Assembly: GCF_006159205.1 (NCBI RefSeq)
Contig: NZ_CP040812.1
Span: forward strand, 1-64,000
Direction of reading: 5' to 3'
DNA: 64,000 bases
From: Antarcticibacterium flavum
GTDB taxonomy: Bacteria; Bacteroidota; Bacteroidia; Flavobacteriales; Flavobacteriaceae
The position numbers and the translations under genes were made by a program. The notes under the pieces are model-generated. The model saw only the letters and a list, made by a program, of their open reading frames with translations, had not been told where the DNA came from and made no database searches. This document shows, in pieces, positions 46,199 through 56,609 of this stretch (positions are counted from its first letter, which is position 1; every line of letters begins with the position of its first letter).

Positions 46199-48748
46199 CT
46201 AAGATTCTGTTTCTTTTGCGGCCTTCTCTATTTTAATAGTAAGTTCCTGTTTAGATTCATCCAGATCCATAAAGATCTTATCACCTTCAGTAAGATTTGA
46301 GGTAATGATCTCCTCTGCCAGTGCATCTTCAATATATTTTTGAATAGCCCGGTTCAAGGGCCTTGCGCCATAATCCTTATCAAAACCTTTTTCAGCAATA
46401 TAATCTTTTGCTTTGTCGCTTAATGTAAGGGTGTAACCTATCAAACCTATACGCTCGTAAAGCTTTCTAAGTTCAATGTCAATGATCTTATGAATATCTT
46501 CTTTTTCTAAAGAGTTAAAGATCACAACATCATCTATCCTGTTAAGAAACTCTGGAGCAAATGCTTTTTTAAGTGCACTTTCAATTACGCTGCGGGCATT
46601 CTCATCAATTTGAGAACGTTTGGCAGCTGTACCAAATCCAACTCCCTGCCCAAAATCCTTCAGTTTTCTGGATCCTATATTGGAAGTCATAATAATAATT
46701 GTGTTCCTAAAGTCTATTTTTCTTCCAAGACTATCTGTAAGATAACCGTCATCAAGTACCTGCAGTAGCATATTGAATACATCTGGGTGAGCTTTTTCAA
46801 CCTCATCCAGGAGGAGTACTGCATATGGTTTTCTTCTTACCTTTTCAGTAAGCTGGCCTCCTTCTTCATAACCAATGTATCCCGGAGGGGCACCAATCAA
46901 TCTTGATACGGCAAATTTCTCCATATACTCACTCATATCAATACGAATGAGGGTGTCCTCATTGTCAAAGAGTTCCTTTGCAAGGATCTTTGCAAGCTGG
47001 GTTTTTCCAACTCCTGTTTGTCCAAGGAAGATAAAGGAACCAATTGGTTTATTAGGGTCTTTAAGTCCTGCGCGGTTACGCTGTATGGCTTTTACCACTT
47101 TATTCACAGCATCATCCTGGCCAATTACTTTTCCTTTAATGCGTTTAGGCAATTCTGCCAGTTTATTGATCTCTGTTTGTGCGATCCTGTTCACAGGAAC
47201 TCCTGTCATCATAGAAACAACATCTGCCACATGATCCTCGGTTACTGTTTCTTTATGTTTTTTGGATTCCTCTTCCCATTTCTCCTGGGCAACAGCAAGC
47301 TGTTTTTCCAGGTTCTTTTCATCATCCCTTAACTTAGCCGCTTCTTCATATTTTTGCTTCTTTACAACGGCGTTCTTGCTTTCACGTACTTCTTCCAGTT
47401 TACGCTCCAGGTCAAGGATTTGCTTTGGAACTTCGATATTAGTAATATGAACACGGGCCCCGGCCTCATCCAGGGCATCAATAGCCTTGTCTGGCAGGAA
47501 CCTGTCTGTCATATACCTGTTTGTTAACTTTACACAGGCGTCAATGGCCTCTTCAGTATAAGATACATTGTGATGTTCCTCATACTTGTTCTTTATATTA
47601 TTAAGGATCTCGAGGGTTTCATCCACGGTTGTAGGTTCTACTATCACCTTCTGGAATCTTCTTTCAAGCGCCCCATCTTTCTCTATATACTGCCTGTACT
47701 CATCCAGGGTAGTGGCACCAATACACTGGATCTCACCTCTTGCAAGAGCAGGTTTGAACATATTGCTGGCATCAAGACTGCCTGTGGCTCCACCGGCTCC
47801 AACAATGGTATGTATCTCATCAATGAACAGGATGATATCATCATTTTTCTCAAGCTCGTTCATCACGGCCTTCATACGTTCCTCAAACTGTCCGCGATAT
47901 TTAGTACCTGCAACGAGGCTGGCAAGGTCCAGAGTAACTACCCTTTTATCAAAAAGGATCCTGGAAACCTTCCGTTTCACAATGCGTAGAGCAAGTCCTT
48001 CTGCAATTGCAGATTTACCTACCCCGGGTTCTCCTATAAGTAATGGGTTGTTCTTTTTACGCCTGCTAAGGATTTGGCTTACACGCTCAATTTCTTTTTC
48101 TCTTCCTACTACGGGGTCAAGCTTATCAATTTCAGCCATTGCTGTTAGGTCACGGCCAAAATTATCCAAAACAGGGGTTTTAGATTTTTTATTAGTTTTA
48201 CCACCGGAGCTGCTAAAGGGGTTATCCTTGGTAGCATCATCTGTGCTGCTGTCCTCGTCGCTGAAGGATTCTGCCCTTGGAGCTTCAAGGAAATCATCTT
48301 CATTGGTGATCATATATTTAAATTGATCTTTAACCCCGTCATAATCGATCTTAAGTTTATTAAGAAGTTTAGTCGTAGGGTCATTTTCATTTCTTAAAAT
48401 ACACAACAGTAGGTGAGCGGTGTTTATGGAAGAACTTTGAAACAATTTTGCTTCCAGGAACGTGGTTTTCAATGCACGCTCTGCCTGCCGGGTTAGGTGC
48501 AGGTTCTTCTTCTCGTTGGACACTCCGGTTGCAGCCGGGTTAGCTGGGCTTAATATTTCTACTTTACGTCTCAAATGACTAAGGTCTATATCAAGAGCAT
48601 TCAATATATTTATAGCTTTACCATCCCCATCACGCAGGAGTCCCAGCATTAAATGCTCGGTTCCTATAAAGTCATGGCCCAGCCTTAGAGCTTCCTCCTT
48701 GCTGTATGCTATGACATCTTTAACTTTGGGTGAAAAATTATCATCCAT
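46199..48748 (-). CDS. clpC: ATP-dependent Clp protease ATP-binding subunit ClpC
   Basis: ClpC is a hexameric AAA+ unfoldase that feeds ClpP and takes part in stress protein quality control. The 849-residue protein has two N-terminal Clp-N repeats (IGTEHLMLGLL, NTAHLLLCIL). AAA1 has Walker A GEPGVGKSAIAEGLA and Walker B IILFIDEIHTIVGAG. A middle UVR-containing coiled coil (~420-490) precedes AAA2 (Walker A GQTGVGKTQLAKILA, VLLLDEVEKAHPDV). The small D2 domain contains GARPLNRAIQKYIEDALAEEI. It is transcribed alone and is divergent from gyrA. Confidence 0.97.
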   Translation of the reverse strand: MDDNFSPKVKDVIAYSKEEALRLGHDFIGTEHLMLGLLRDGDGKAINILNALDIDLSHLRRKVEILSPANPAATGVSNEKKNLHLTRQAERALKTTFLEAKLFQSSSINTAHLLLCILRNENDPTTKLLNKLKIDYDGVKDQFKYMITNEDDFLEAPRAESFSDEDSSTDDATKDNPFSSSGGKTNKKSKTPVLDNFGRDLTAMAEIDKLDPVVGREKEIERVSQILSRRKKNNPLLIGEPGVGKSAIAEGLALRIVKRKVSRILFDKRVVTLDLASLVAGTKYRGQFEERMKAVMNELEKNDDIILFIDEIHTIVGAGGATGSLDASNMFKPALARGEIQCIGATTLDEYRQYIEKDGALERRFQKVIVEPTTVDETLEILNNIKNKYEEHHNVSYTEEAIDACVKLTNRYMTDRFLPDKAIDALDEAGARVHITNIEVPKQILDLERKLEEVRESKNAVVKKQKYEEAAKLRDDEKNLEKQLAVAQEKWEEESKKHKETVTEDHVADVVSMMTGVPVNRIAQTEINKLAELPKRIKGKVIGQDDAVNKVVKAIQRNRAGLKDPNKPIGSFIFLGQTGVGKTQLAKILAKELFDNEDTLIRIDMSEYMEKFAVSRLIGAPPGYIGYEEGGQLTEKVRRKPYAVLLLDEVEKAHPDVFNMLLQVLDDGYLTDSLGRKIDFRNTIIIMTSNIGSRKLKDFGQGVGFGTAAKRSQIDENARSVIESALKKAFAPEFLNRIDDVVIFNSLEKEDIHKIIDIELRKLYERIGLIGYTLTLSDKAKDYIAEKGFDKDYGARPLNRAIQKYIEDALAEEIITSNLTEGDKIFMDLDESKQELTIKIEKAAKETES

Positions 48749-48939
48749 CTTAAATTCCTTTCTCTTTAATTTTTATTCATAGTAAGAGGTTCAAAAATTA
48801 TACCTTTTAATATGTTCTAAGCTAATTGACAAAATAACTTCCAATAATCAAAATTCAAGGTAACGAACTTATTAACCACCGCGGCCTAAATTTTTGTTAA
48901 TAAAATTTGTCAAAACAGGGGGAGATTCCCCATAAAACA

Positions 48940-48973
48940 TTGGCAAATTGCGTAAATTGGCACGTTAGATTTT
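48940..48973 (+). promoter_or_regulatory. possible gyrA promoter
   Basis: TTG at 48940-48942 and TAGATTTT at 48966-48973, 23 nt apart, fit the -33/-7 pattern with one mismatch in the -7 box. It lies 23 nt before the gyrA start. Confidence 0.35.
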
Positions 48974-48996
48974 AGAACTAAAATAAACTGGTAAAT

Positions 48997-51528
48997 ATGG
49001 CTGAAGGAGAAAAATTAATTCCTATCAACATTGAAGATGAAATGAAATCGGCTTACATCGATTATTCGATGTCGGTCATTGTGTCACGTGCGCTGCCTGA
49101 TGTTCGTGATGGGCTAAAGCCTGTTCACAGAAGGGTTTTGTTCGGGATGCATGAATTAGGTATAAGATCAAATACGGCCCATAAAAAATCTGCAAGGATC
49201 GTGGGAGAAGTATTAGGTAAGTATCACCCACACGGTGATACATCTGTTTATGATACCATGGTTAGGATGGCCCAGGAGTGGAGCCTTAGATATATGCTTG
49301 TAGACGGGCAGGGTAACTTTGGATCTGTAGATGGGGATAGCCCGGCAGCTATGCGTTATACAGAAGCAAGAATGCGCAAGATCGCAGAGGACATGCTGGC
49401 CGATATTGATAAGGAAACCGTAGACTTTAGGTTAAACTTTGATGATACACTGGAGGAGCCTACAGTTCTTCCAACCCGCGTGCCTAACTTATTGGTGAAC
49501 GGGGCTAGTGGAATTGCCGTTGGTATGGCCACAAATATGCCACCTCACAATCTTTCAGAAGTAATTGACGGGACAGTGGCATACATCGATAATCATGATA
49601 TTGAGATCGATGAATTGATCACTCATATTAAAGCACCAGATTTTCCTACCGGTGGTACCATCTATGGATATGACGGGGTAAGAGAAGCTTTTAAAACTGG
49701 CCGGGGAAGGATTGTAGTTCGTGCCAAATCCAGTCTCGAAGAAGTCAATGGAAGGGAATCCATCATAGTTACAGAGATCCCTTACCAGGTGAATAAGGCT
49801 GAAATGATCAAAAAAACAGCCGATCTTGTCAATGAGAAAAAAATAGATGGCATTGCGTCCATTCGTGATGAATCTGACAGGAATGGGATGAGGATCGTAT
49901 ATATCCTTAAAAAGGATGCGATCCCAAATATTGTATTGAATACCTTATATAAGCACACCGCACTTCAAACCAGCTTTAGTGTGAACAACATTGCCCTGGT
50001 TAAAGGCCGTCCAGAGATGCTGAATCTCAAGGATATGATCTACCATTTTGTAGAGCACAGGCATGATGTGGTTGTAAGGAGAACAAGATTTGAACTTAGA
50101 AAAGCTGAAGAAAGAGCGCATATCCTTGAAGGCTTGATCATAGCTTCAGATAATATTGATGAAGTAATCGCACTTATAAGGTCTTCCAATAATGCGGAAG
50201 AGGCCCGTAATAAATTAATTGAAAGGTTTGAGCTTTCAGAATTGCAGGCCAAGGCAATCGTAGAAATGCGTTTAAGACAGCTTACCGGTCTTGAACAGGA
50301 TAAACTTCGTGCAGAATACGATGAATTATTAAAGACCATCGAGGATCTTAAAGATATTCTTGAACGCAAGGAAAGAAGGATGCAGGTGATCAAGGATGAA
50401 CTTTTGGAGATAAAGGCGAAGTATGGTGATGAGCGAAGATCCCAAATAGAATATGCAGGAGGCGACCTTAGTATTGAAGATATGATCCCAGATGAGCAGG
50501 TGGTTATCACTATATCTCATGCAGGATATATTAAAAGGACTTCCCTTAATGAGTATAAAACTCAAAACAGGGGTGGGGTAGGCCAAAAAGGTTCCACTAC
50601 CCGTAGTGAGGATTTCCTGGAACATCTTTTCGCAGGAACCAATCACCAGTATATGTTGTTCTTTACCCAAAATGGAAAATGTTTCTGGATGAGAGTATAT
50701 GAGATTCCGGAGGGCAGCAAGACATCAAAAGGTAGAGCTATACAAAATCTTATCAATATTGAGCCAGACGATAAAGTAAAGGCTTTCATTTGTACCCAGG
50801 ACCTTAAGAATGAGGAGTACATCAATAATCACTTCGTAATAATGGCAACCAAAAAAGGGCAGGTTAAAAAGACCTCTCTGGAGCAATATTCCCGACCAAG
50901 GGTGAATGGAATAAATGCCATCACCATTAGAGAAGATGATGAACTTCTGGAAGCCAAACTTACTACAGGAAATAGCCAGGTTATGCTGGCCATAAAAAGT
51001 GGTAAGGCTATTAGATTTGAGGAAAGCAAGACAAGGCCAATGGGTCGAAATGCTTCCGGGGTGAGAGGAATTACCCTTGCAAATGATAAGGATGAAGTGG
51101 TTGGTATGATCGCGGTGAATGATCTTGAAGCCGATGTGCTGGTGGTTTCTTCGAATGGATATGGTAAAAGATCCAAGCTTGAGGACTACAGGATCACAAA
51201 TCGAGGTGGAAAAGGTGTTAAAACTATTTCAATTACAGAAAAAACTGGCGAACTTGTAGCTATCAAAAATGTGACAGATAATGATGACCTTATGATCATC
51301 AATAGATCTGGCCTTGCGATAAGAATGAGTGTGGATAATTTGAGAGTTATGGGAAGAGCAACCCAGGGTGTAAGACTTATTAATCTTAAGGGGAATGATG
51401 CGATTGCCGCTGTGGCAAAAGTAATGCAGAATGAAGAGGGAGAAGTTGACCTGGAAGACGCCGTAACACCCGATGACACTGATCAAATTGTTGATGGCAC
51501 AACTATTGCAGATGATAGTGAAGAGTAA
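48997..51528 (+). CDS. gyrA: DNA gyrase subunit A
   Basis: GyrA cuts and rejoins DNA in the gyrase A2B2 complex that introduces negative supercoils. The 843-residue protein has [23 protein letters not shown] sequence near the N-terminus. The quinolone-pocket helix is [18 protein letters not shown], and [11 protein letters not shown] carries the catalytic tyrosine. A tower/coiled-coil lies at ~370-480. The C-terminal six-bladed pinwheel includes the gyrase-specific GyrA-box region ([16 protein letters not shown]). The GyrA box distinguishes it from ParC at 27.4 kb. A Thr occupies the position equivalent to E. coli Ser83. The tail is acidic. Confidence 0.97.
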   Translation: MAEGEKLIPINIEDEMKSAYIDYSMSVIVSRALPDVRDGLKPVHRRVLFGMHELGIRSNTAHKKSARIVGEVLGKYHPHGDTSVYDTMVRMAQEWSLRYMLVDGQGNFGSVDGDSPAAMRYTEARMRKIAEDMLADIDKETVDFRLNFDDTLEEPTVLPTRVPNLLVNGASGIAVGMATNMPPHNLSEVIDGTVAYIDNHDIEIDELITHIKAPDFPTGGTIYGYDGVREAFKTGRGRIVVRAKSSLEEVNGRESIIVTEIPYQVNKAEMIKKTADLVNEKKIDGIASIRDESDRNGMRIVYILKKDAIPNIVLNTLYKHTALQTSFSVNNIALVKGRPEMLNLKDMIYHFVEHRHDVVVRRTRFELRKAEERAHILEGLIIASDNIDEVIALIRSSNNAEEARNKLIERFELSELQAKAIVEMRLRQLTGLEQDKLRAEYDELLKTIEDLKDILERKERRMQVIKDELLEIKAKYGDERRSQIEYAGGDLSIEDMIPDEQVVITISHAGYIKRTSLNEYKTQNRGGVGQKGSTTRSEDFLEHLFAGTNHQYMLFFTQNGKCFWMRVYEIPEGSKTSKGRAIQNLINIEPDDKVKAFICTQDLKNEEYINNHFVIMATKKGQVKKTSLEQYSRPRVNGINAITIREDDELLEAKLTTGNSQVMLAIKSGKAIRFEESKTRPMGRNASGVRGITLANDKDEVVGMIAVNDLEADVLVVSSNGYGKRSKLEDYRITNRGGKGVKTISITEKTGELVAIKNVTDNDDLMIINRSGLAIRMSVDNLRVMGRATQGVRLINLKGNDAIAAVAKVMQNEEGEVDLEDAVTPDDTDQIVDGTTIADDSEE

Positions 51529-51549
51529 ATAATCATAAAACCAAAATCA

Positions 51550-52797
51550 ATGAAAAGGAAGTTTTTAACTATTGCATTATCATTCCTAACGGTGGTAGCG
51601 ATTGCTCAGAAAAAAGAGATTCGTGACGCCGGTAAGGCAGTAGATAAAGGAAGTTATGCTGAAGCCAAATCTTTGTTGCAGCAGGCAGAACCTAATTTAT
51701 CCAGCGTTAATGATCGCTTTAAATCTGATTTTTATCTTTATAAAGGAAAGGCTTATCTGGGGACCGGGGAAAATGTTTCTGTCGAGGACCTTAGAACAGC
51801 AGCCCAGGCCTTTAAACAGGCTGAGCAATTAGGGGAAGAGCAGGAAGCCGCAGAGGGGCTCTCTGGTGTAACCAACGCCCTGGTGCAAAGCGCGATCAAT
51901 GATCAAAATTCAGAGAACTATAAGGGTGCTGCAGAGAAATTGTATGCAGGGTACCAAATGAACCCACAGGATACAGTTTATCTTTATTATGCCGCATCAA
52001 ACTTAATTAATACAGGGGAATATGAAACCGCCCTTGAGTATTATGAAGAGCTAAGGGACCTTGGATTTACCGGAATTGAAACAGAGTATATTGCGGTGAA
52101 TAAAGCAACCGGAGAAGAGGAGTCTATGCCCCAGTCACAAAGGGACCTTATGGTAAAAACAGGAGAGTATATTAATCCTGAGGATCGTAAATCACCGCCT
52201 AAAAATGCTGAGATCGCAAAGAATATTGCATTGATCCATATAGCACAGGGGAATGATGACGAGGCAATTGCTGCCATGGAAGAAGCTAAGAAAGCCAATC
52301 CAGACGATATAAGCCTTTTACAATCTGAGGCAGATATGTATTACCGTATGGGAGATAAAGAAAAGTATAAGACCATAATGGAAGGAATTCTTGAAAGAGA
52401 TCCTAATAATGCTACTCTTTATTACAACCTTGGTGTTACTACTTTTGAAGTAGGAGATAACGAGCAGGCTGTTGAATATTATAAAAAAGCTCTTGAAATT
52501 GACCCTTCAATGACAGACGCAAGACTAAATATAGCTGCTGCTATTCTTGCAAAGGAAGCGGCTCTTGTGGAGCAAATGAACAGCCTTGGTATGAGTAAAG
52601 CAGATACCAAGAAATATGATGAGCTTGCAGAACAAAGAAAAGAGATCTATAAAGAAGCTCTTCCTTACCTTGAAAAAGTAATGGAGAACAACCCTGAGAA
52701 TACAGATGCTATTCGTACAACGATGAACATCTATTATCAACTTGGGGAAGAAGATAAAGCTGAAGCTCTACAGCAAAAATTGAACGGAGGAAATTAA
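51550..52797 (+). CDS. secreted tetratricopeptide-repeat protein
   Basis: The 415-residue protein has a short signal-like N-terminus (KRKFLTIALSFLTVVAIAQ). Several TPR units follow, for example KNIALIHIAQGNDDEAIAAMEEAKKANPDD and YYNLGVTTFEVGDNEQAVEYYKKALEIDPS. It is likely a periplasmic protein-protein interaction scaffold. It starts 21 nt after gyrA and may be read through from it. The IS1182 element begins about 20 nt past its stop and may have replaced or moved its natural terminator. Confidence 0.85.
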   Translation: MKRKFLTIALSFLTVVAIAQKKEIRDAGKAVDKGSYAEAKSLLQQAEPNLSSVNDRFKSDFYLYKGKAYLGTGENVSVEDLRTAAQAFKQAEQLGEEQEAAEGLSGVTNALVQSAINDQNSENYKGAAEKLYAGYQMNPQDTVYLYYAASNLINTGEYETALEYYEELRDLGFTGIETEYIAVNKATGEEESMPQSQRDLMVKTGEYINPEDRKSPPKNAEIAKNIALIHIAQGNDDEAIAAMEEAKKANPDDISLLQSEADMYYRMGDKEKYKTIMEGILERDPNNATLYYNLGVTTFEVGDNEQAVEYYKKALEIDPSMTDARLNIAAAILAKEAALVEQMNSLGMSKADTKKYDELAEQRKEIYKEALPYLEKVMENNPENTDAIRTTMNIYYQLGEEDKAEALQQKLNGGN

Positions 52798-52817
52798 GAG
52801 AATCTCCTTAAATGAAA

Positions 52818-54518
52818 AGGCTGTCTGAAAAGGCAGCCTTTTTCGTTGGAAATAATTCTAAGATGTATTATTTTCATGGTATGAACAAGAAAGTTGTATT
52901 TAAGACTTACTCTCAGGACCAGTTAAGTCTTCTTCCACCCAGCTATGATGATTTAGTTCCTAAGAATCATCCTGTCCGAATTGTAAATACCATTGTTGAT
53001 CGCCTTGATATCTCAACTCTAGAAAGGAGCTATAAAGGAGGTGGTACTTCCAGCTATCATCCCCGGATGTTACTAAAAGTGACCATCTATGCCTATTTGC
53101 GCAACATTTACTCCTCTCGTAAGATAGAGCAAGCCCTGCAGGAGAACATCCATTTTATGTGGCTTAGCGGACAAAGCAAACCAGATCATAACACCATCAA
53201 TGATTTTAGAGGAAAACGATTAAAAGGAATTTTCCAAAACATTTTTAATCAGGTCGTCATTTTATTGGCAGAACAAGGAGTGCTTTCTCTTAAAGAACTT
53301 TTTGTTGATGGTACCAAGATAGAAGCCAATGCTAACCGCCATACCTTTGTGTGGGGCAAGTCTAACAAGACTAGCAAAGAGCGTATCAAAAAACAACTCA
53401 AAGAACTCTGGAAATATGTGGAGAGCGTTTATGACCAGGAGCAAATGTTGCCAAATGAACCAGATTTTGAAGCTATAGATCCTGAAAAAGTTGCTCAAAC
53501 CATTGACACCATAAACCAGGCCCTGAAGGACAAAGAGATTGACAAGAAGGTCAAACAAAAGCTCAATTATGCCAAAAAGAACTGGCCACAGAACCTACAA
53601 AAATATAATGAGCAGGAGAAGATCCTGGGAACAAGGAACAGCTACAGCAAAACAGATCCCGATGCCACCTTTATGCGGATGAAAGATGATTATATGCAAA
53701 ATGGGCAATTAAAACCCGGGTATAACTTGCAGGCTTCAACCAACAATCAGTTTATCGTTAACTACTCCTTAGCACAAACTACAGCTGACACCACCACTTT
53801 AAAAGATCACCTGCAAAAACATATTGCCTCCTATGGAGAAGCTCCTCAAACTCTTACTGCCGACGCTGGTTACGGCAGTGAAGAAAATTATGTTGATCTA
53901 GAAGAGAAAGAAGTTACTGCCTATGTGAAATACAACTACTTTCACAAAGAACAACGGGATAAAAAGCACAGAGAAAACCCTTTCCATCCAGATAACTTGT
54001 TTTACAACCGTGAAACAGATACTTATTACTGTCCAATGGGACAGGCGATGAATAAAATAGAATGCTACGAGAGTCAAACTAAGAATGGTTTTAAACAAAC
54101 AATACATAGATACCAGGCTCAGAATTGCCTTGGATGCCCTCTGCGAGGCAGCTGCCACAAAGCAAAGGGGAACAGAACTATAGAACGCAATCACAACCTA
54201 ATCCGCCTGAAAGAAAAAGCAAGGGATCTACTGCTCAGTGACGAAGGTATAGCACATCGCAAGCGTCGGTGCTGGGATGTAGAGGCTGTCTTTGGAAATA
54301 TTAAGCAGAATATGGGCTTCAAGCGATTTATGCTCCGAGGAATGGAAAAGGTTACCACTGAGATAGGACTCATAGCAATGGCACACAACCTTAGGAAGTT
54401 CAGTGTAGCCTAAGAGCTATATCATTGACTTTCTATAATTTTATAAAAAGGAGAAGCAAAACAATTATTAAACAACATAAAAAGAGAAACCGCCTAAAAA
54501 TTACTTTTTAGACGGCCT
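52818..54518 (+). mobile_element. IS1182-family insertion sequence
   Basis: One intact transposase gene is bounded by matching ends: AGGCTGTCTGAAAAG at 52818-52832, and CTTTTTAGACGGCCT at 54504-54518, whose complement AGGCCGTCTAAAAAG matches at 13 of 15 positions. Each end also folds into a hairpin with a T-run, so the element may bring its own terminators. A target duplication could not be assigned, so the outer boundaries may be off by a few bases. Confidence 0.7.
52881..54413 (+). CDS. IS1182-family transposase
   Basis: The start at 52881 (MNKKVVFKTYSQDQLSLLPPS) gives a 510-residue protein. A further upstream in-frame ATG would run through the terminal repeat and is unlikely. The N-terminal domain has VPKNHPVRIVNTIVDRLDIS and YHPRMLLKVTIYAYLRNIYSSRKIEQALQENIHFMWLSG. 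The DDE core is visible: DHNTINDFRGKRL, the Asp in LFVDGTKIEANANR, LTADAGYGSEENY, and the C-terminal CWDVEAVFGNIKQNMGFKRFMLRG with the Glu. A zinc-like CPLRGSCHKAKG lies before it. The frame is intact, so the element is probably active or recently so. Confidence 0.93.
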   Translation: MNKKVVFKTYSQDQLSLLPPSYDDLVPKNHPVRIVNTIVDRLDISTLERSYKGGGTSSYHPRMLLKVTIYAYLRNIYSSRKIEQALQENIHFMWLSGQSKPDHNTINDFRGKRLKGIFQNIFNQVVILLAEQGVLSLKELFVDGTKIEANANRHTFVWGKSNKTSKERIKKQLKELWKYVESVYDQEQMLPNEPDFEAIDPEKVAQTIDTINQALKDKEIDKKVKQKLNYAKKNWPQNLQKYNEQEKILGTRNSYSKTDPDATFMRMKDDYMQNGQLKPGYNLQASTNNQFIVNYSLAQTTADTTTLKDHLQKHIASYGEAPQTLTADAGYGSEENYVDLEEKEVTAYVKYNYFHKEQRDKKHRENPFHPDNLFYNRETDTYYCPMGQAMNKIECYESQTKNGFKQTIHRYQAQNCLGCPLRGSCHKAKGNRTIERNHNLIRLKEKARDLLLSDEGIAHRKRRCWDVEAVFGNIKQNMGFKRFMLRGMEKVTTEIGLIAMAHNLRKFSVA

Positions 54519-54545
54519 CTTTTTTATATACAGAAAATTAAAATT

Positions 54546-55298
54546 CTAGAGGATCTTCTTAATGACCCTAAGCTGGTGGGTATGCCTGCGCAGCTCAGCG
54601 TTAAATATACCCGAATGGTCGAGACGGTCTATTCTTACTTTACCATCTGCATGAATGATATAATTATCTGTCATTATGATTCCCACATGAGTAATAACTC
54701 CTTCAGCATCATCAAAGAATGCAAGGTCTCCAGGTTCACTTTCTTCAATAAAGCTCAAAGCCTCTCCCTGGGTAGCCTGCTGTGCTGAATTTCTAAGAAG
54801 ATGATAGCCATTAAGCCTGTAAACCATCTGGGTGAACCCGCTGCTGTCAATTCCAAATGGGGTTTTCCCTCCCCATAAGTATGGGGTATTTAAGTATAAT
54901 AAGGCAGTATCGATCAAAGCTTTCCTGTCACCGTTACCCGAAAGAATATTACCTTCAAATGTAAAATCCTGCAAGGAAGCGTAATTAAGCAGGGATCCAA
55001 TGGGTATGGCCATAAGATTTCCCGCTTCCTCGGTGATGAATTCAATAAGATCTGATGAATAAATAGGGGCACTGTCCTGGAGATCTATAAAGGTTTCTTC
55101 AGGAATCTTAAATAGTTGCCTGTTGTTAATCCAGCCTTCACTCGAATCAAATGCATTACGTATCCTGCTCCATTTACCCCTTTCTTCGAGGATCTTGAAA
55201 CTTTCGCCATATAAGAGCTGGGTAACCATTTCAGCGGTATCGGCCGGGAGATTTCTTACCGGCACAATACTAAGGTTGCAAATACCGTATTGCATCAA
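54546..55298 (-). CDS. NlpC/P60 (C40) family protein with Ser in place of the catalytic Cys
   Basis: The 250-residue protein has a bacterial SH3-like part (~10-65, VRNLPADTAEMVTQLLYGESFKI, GKWSRIRN) and a C-terminal NlpC/P60 domain (~125-250). In active homologues the motif is GIDCSGF; here the codons clearly read Asp-Ser-Ser-Gly (GIDSSGFTQ), with Ser152 where the nucleophilic Cys should be. His204 (ITHVGI) and His216 (IIHADGK) remain. It may be a catalytically dead peptidoglycan binder, a serine variant, or the result of a base error. No signal peptide is apparent. It lies 20 nt after the thiolase gene on the same strand. Confidence 0.88.
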   Translation of the reverse strand: MMQYGICNLSIVPVRNLPADTAEMVTQLLYGESFKILEERGKWSRIRNAFDSSEGWINNRQLFKIPEETFIDLQDSAPIYSSDLIEFITEEAGNLMAIPIGSLLNYASLQDFTFEGNILSGNGDRKALIDTALLYLNTPYLWGGKTPFGIDSSGFTQMVYRLNGYHLLRNSAQQATQGEALSFIEESEPGDLAFFDDAEGVITHVGIIMTDNYIIHADGKVRIDRLDHSGIFNAELRRHTHQLRVIKKIL

Positions 55299-55318
55299 GA
55301 ATAGGTTCCGGGTTCTAC

Positions 55319-56494
55319 TTAGTCTCTTTGAATTACAATTGCCGAAGCTCCCCCGCCACCATTACATATTGCGGCAGCACCGGTTTTGGCATTATTTTGC
55401 TCCAGTACGCTAAGTAGGGTAATTATGATCCTTACTCCTGAACAGCCAAGGGGATGGCCCAAAGATACAGCCCCACCGTTAACATTCGTATTTTTATCTG
55501 TAAGACCCATCAATTTCATATTTGCAAGTCCTACTATAGAGAAGGCTTCATTGAATTCAAAGAAATCCACATCATCTTTCGAAATTCCTGCTTTGTCAAG
55601 GGCCCTGGGTAATGCTTTGGCAGGGGAAGTGGTAAATAATTTGGGATCCTGGGCAGCATCTGCAAACCCTTTTATAGTTCCAAGGGATTTCAATCCAAGT
55701 TCATCGGCCTTTTCCCTGCTCATCAGGATAACAGCACCGGCACCGTCGTTTATTGTAGATGCATTGGCAGCTGTCACTGTTCCATCTTTTGAAAATGCAG
55801 GACGTAAAGAGGCAATCTTATCTATTTTTACATTCTTATATTCCTCATCCTCTTTAAAGATAACAGGCTCACCTCTACGTTGAGGGACCTCTACCGGGAC
55901 CACCTCGTTATCAAATTTACCATCTTTCCAGGCTTTGGCAGATCGCTCATAGGATTGAATGGCATAGGCATCCTGATCTTCTCTAGAGAATTCATGTTCT
56001 ACAGCACAGGCATCTGCACATACTCCCATCGCACTTTGGTCATAAGCATCACTTAATCCATCTTTTTGAAGGCCGTCAATCATAGTTGCAGGCCCAAATT
56101 TCTGGCCATTCCTAAGGTGCAGGTAATGAGGGATCATACTCATATTTTCCATTCCCCCGGCAACAATGATCTCTGCATCTCCAAGGGCGATAGACTGTGC
56201 ACCCTGCATAACGGCTTTCATCCCGCTGGCACAAACTTTATTTACAGTTGTACAGGAAACGTTATAAGGAATGCCTGCACCAAGTGCAGCCTGTCTTGCG
56301 GGAGCCTGTCCAAGACCAGCCTGCACAACATTTCCCATAAGAACCTCATCTACAAGTTCAGGTTTCAGATTTATTTTATCTAGAGCACCTTTTATGGCGA
56401 TTGACCCCAATTTCGTGGCAGGAACAGTAGATAAACTTCCAAGAAAACTTCCAATTGGAGTACGCGCAGCGCTTACTATAACAACTTCTTTCAT
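55319..56494 (-). CDS. acetyl-CoA C-acetyltransferase (thiolase)
   Basis: Thiolase interconverts two acetyl-CoA with acetoacetyl-CoA, or cleaves 3-ketoacyl-CoA in beta-oxidation. The 391-residue protein carries the acylated cysteine in CTTVNKVCASGMKAVMQGA, the NEAF motif, the His in GGAVSLGHPLGCSG, and the second Cys in AAICNGGGGASAIVIQ. The length and lack of a hydroxyacyl dehydrogenase partner nearby suggest a biosynthetic-type thiolase (AtoB/PhaA-like), but the direction in vivo is unknown. It is upstream of, and probably co-transcribed with, the C40-like gene. Confidence 0.95.
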   Translation of the reverse strand: MKEVVIVSAARTPIGSFLGSLSTVPATKLGSIAIKGALDKINLKPELVDEVLMGNVVQAGLGQAPARQAALGAGIPYNVSCTTVNKVCASGMKAVMQGAQSIALGDAEIIVAGGMENMSMIPHYLHLRNGQKFGPATMIDGLQKDGLSDAYDQSAMGVCADACAVEHEFSREDQDAYAIQSYERSAKAWKDGKFDNEVVPVEVPQRRGEPVIFKEDEEYKNVKIDKIASLRPAFSKDGTVTAANASTINDGAGAVILMSREKADELGLKSLGTIKGFADAAQDPKLFTTSPAKALPRALDKAGISKDDVDFFEFNEAFSIVGLANMKLMGLTDKNTNVNGGAVSLGHPLGCSGVRIIITLLSVLEQNNAKTGAAAICNGGGGASAIVIQRD

Positions 56495-56609
56495 GACGTT
56501 ATGATTTGAATTTCATTTGTTGCGAATTTAATCATTTTATAAAGAACAAACCAAGGCAACAGCTTGCATGATGTTTTTTTATTACTTTTGATTAACAGGA
56601 ATCTTTTAG

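Noticed and set aside
47586..48326. A 246-codon open frame opposite clpC
   Set aside because: Ser/Leu/Arg-rich shadow translation of the well-conserved AAA1 domain.
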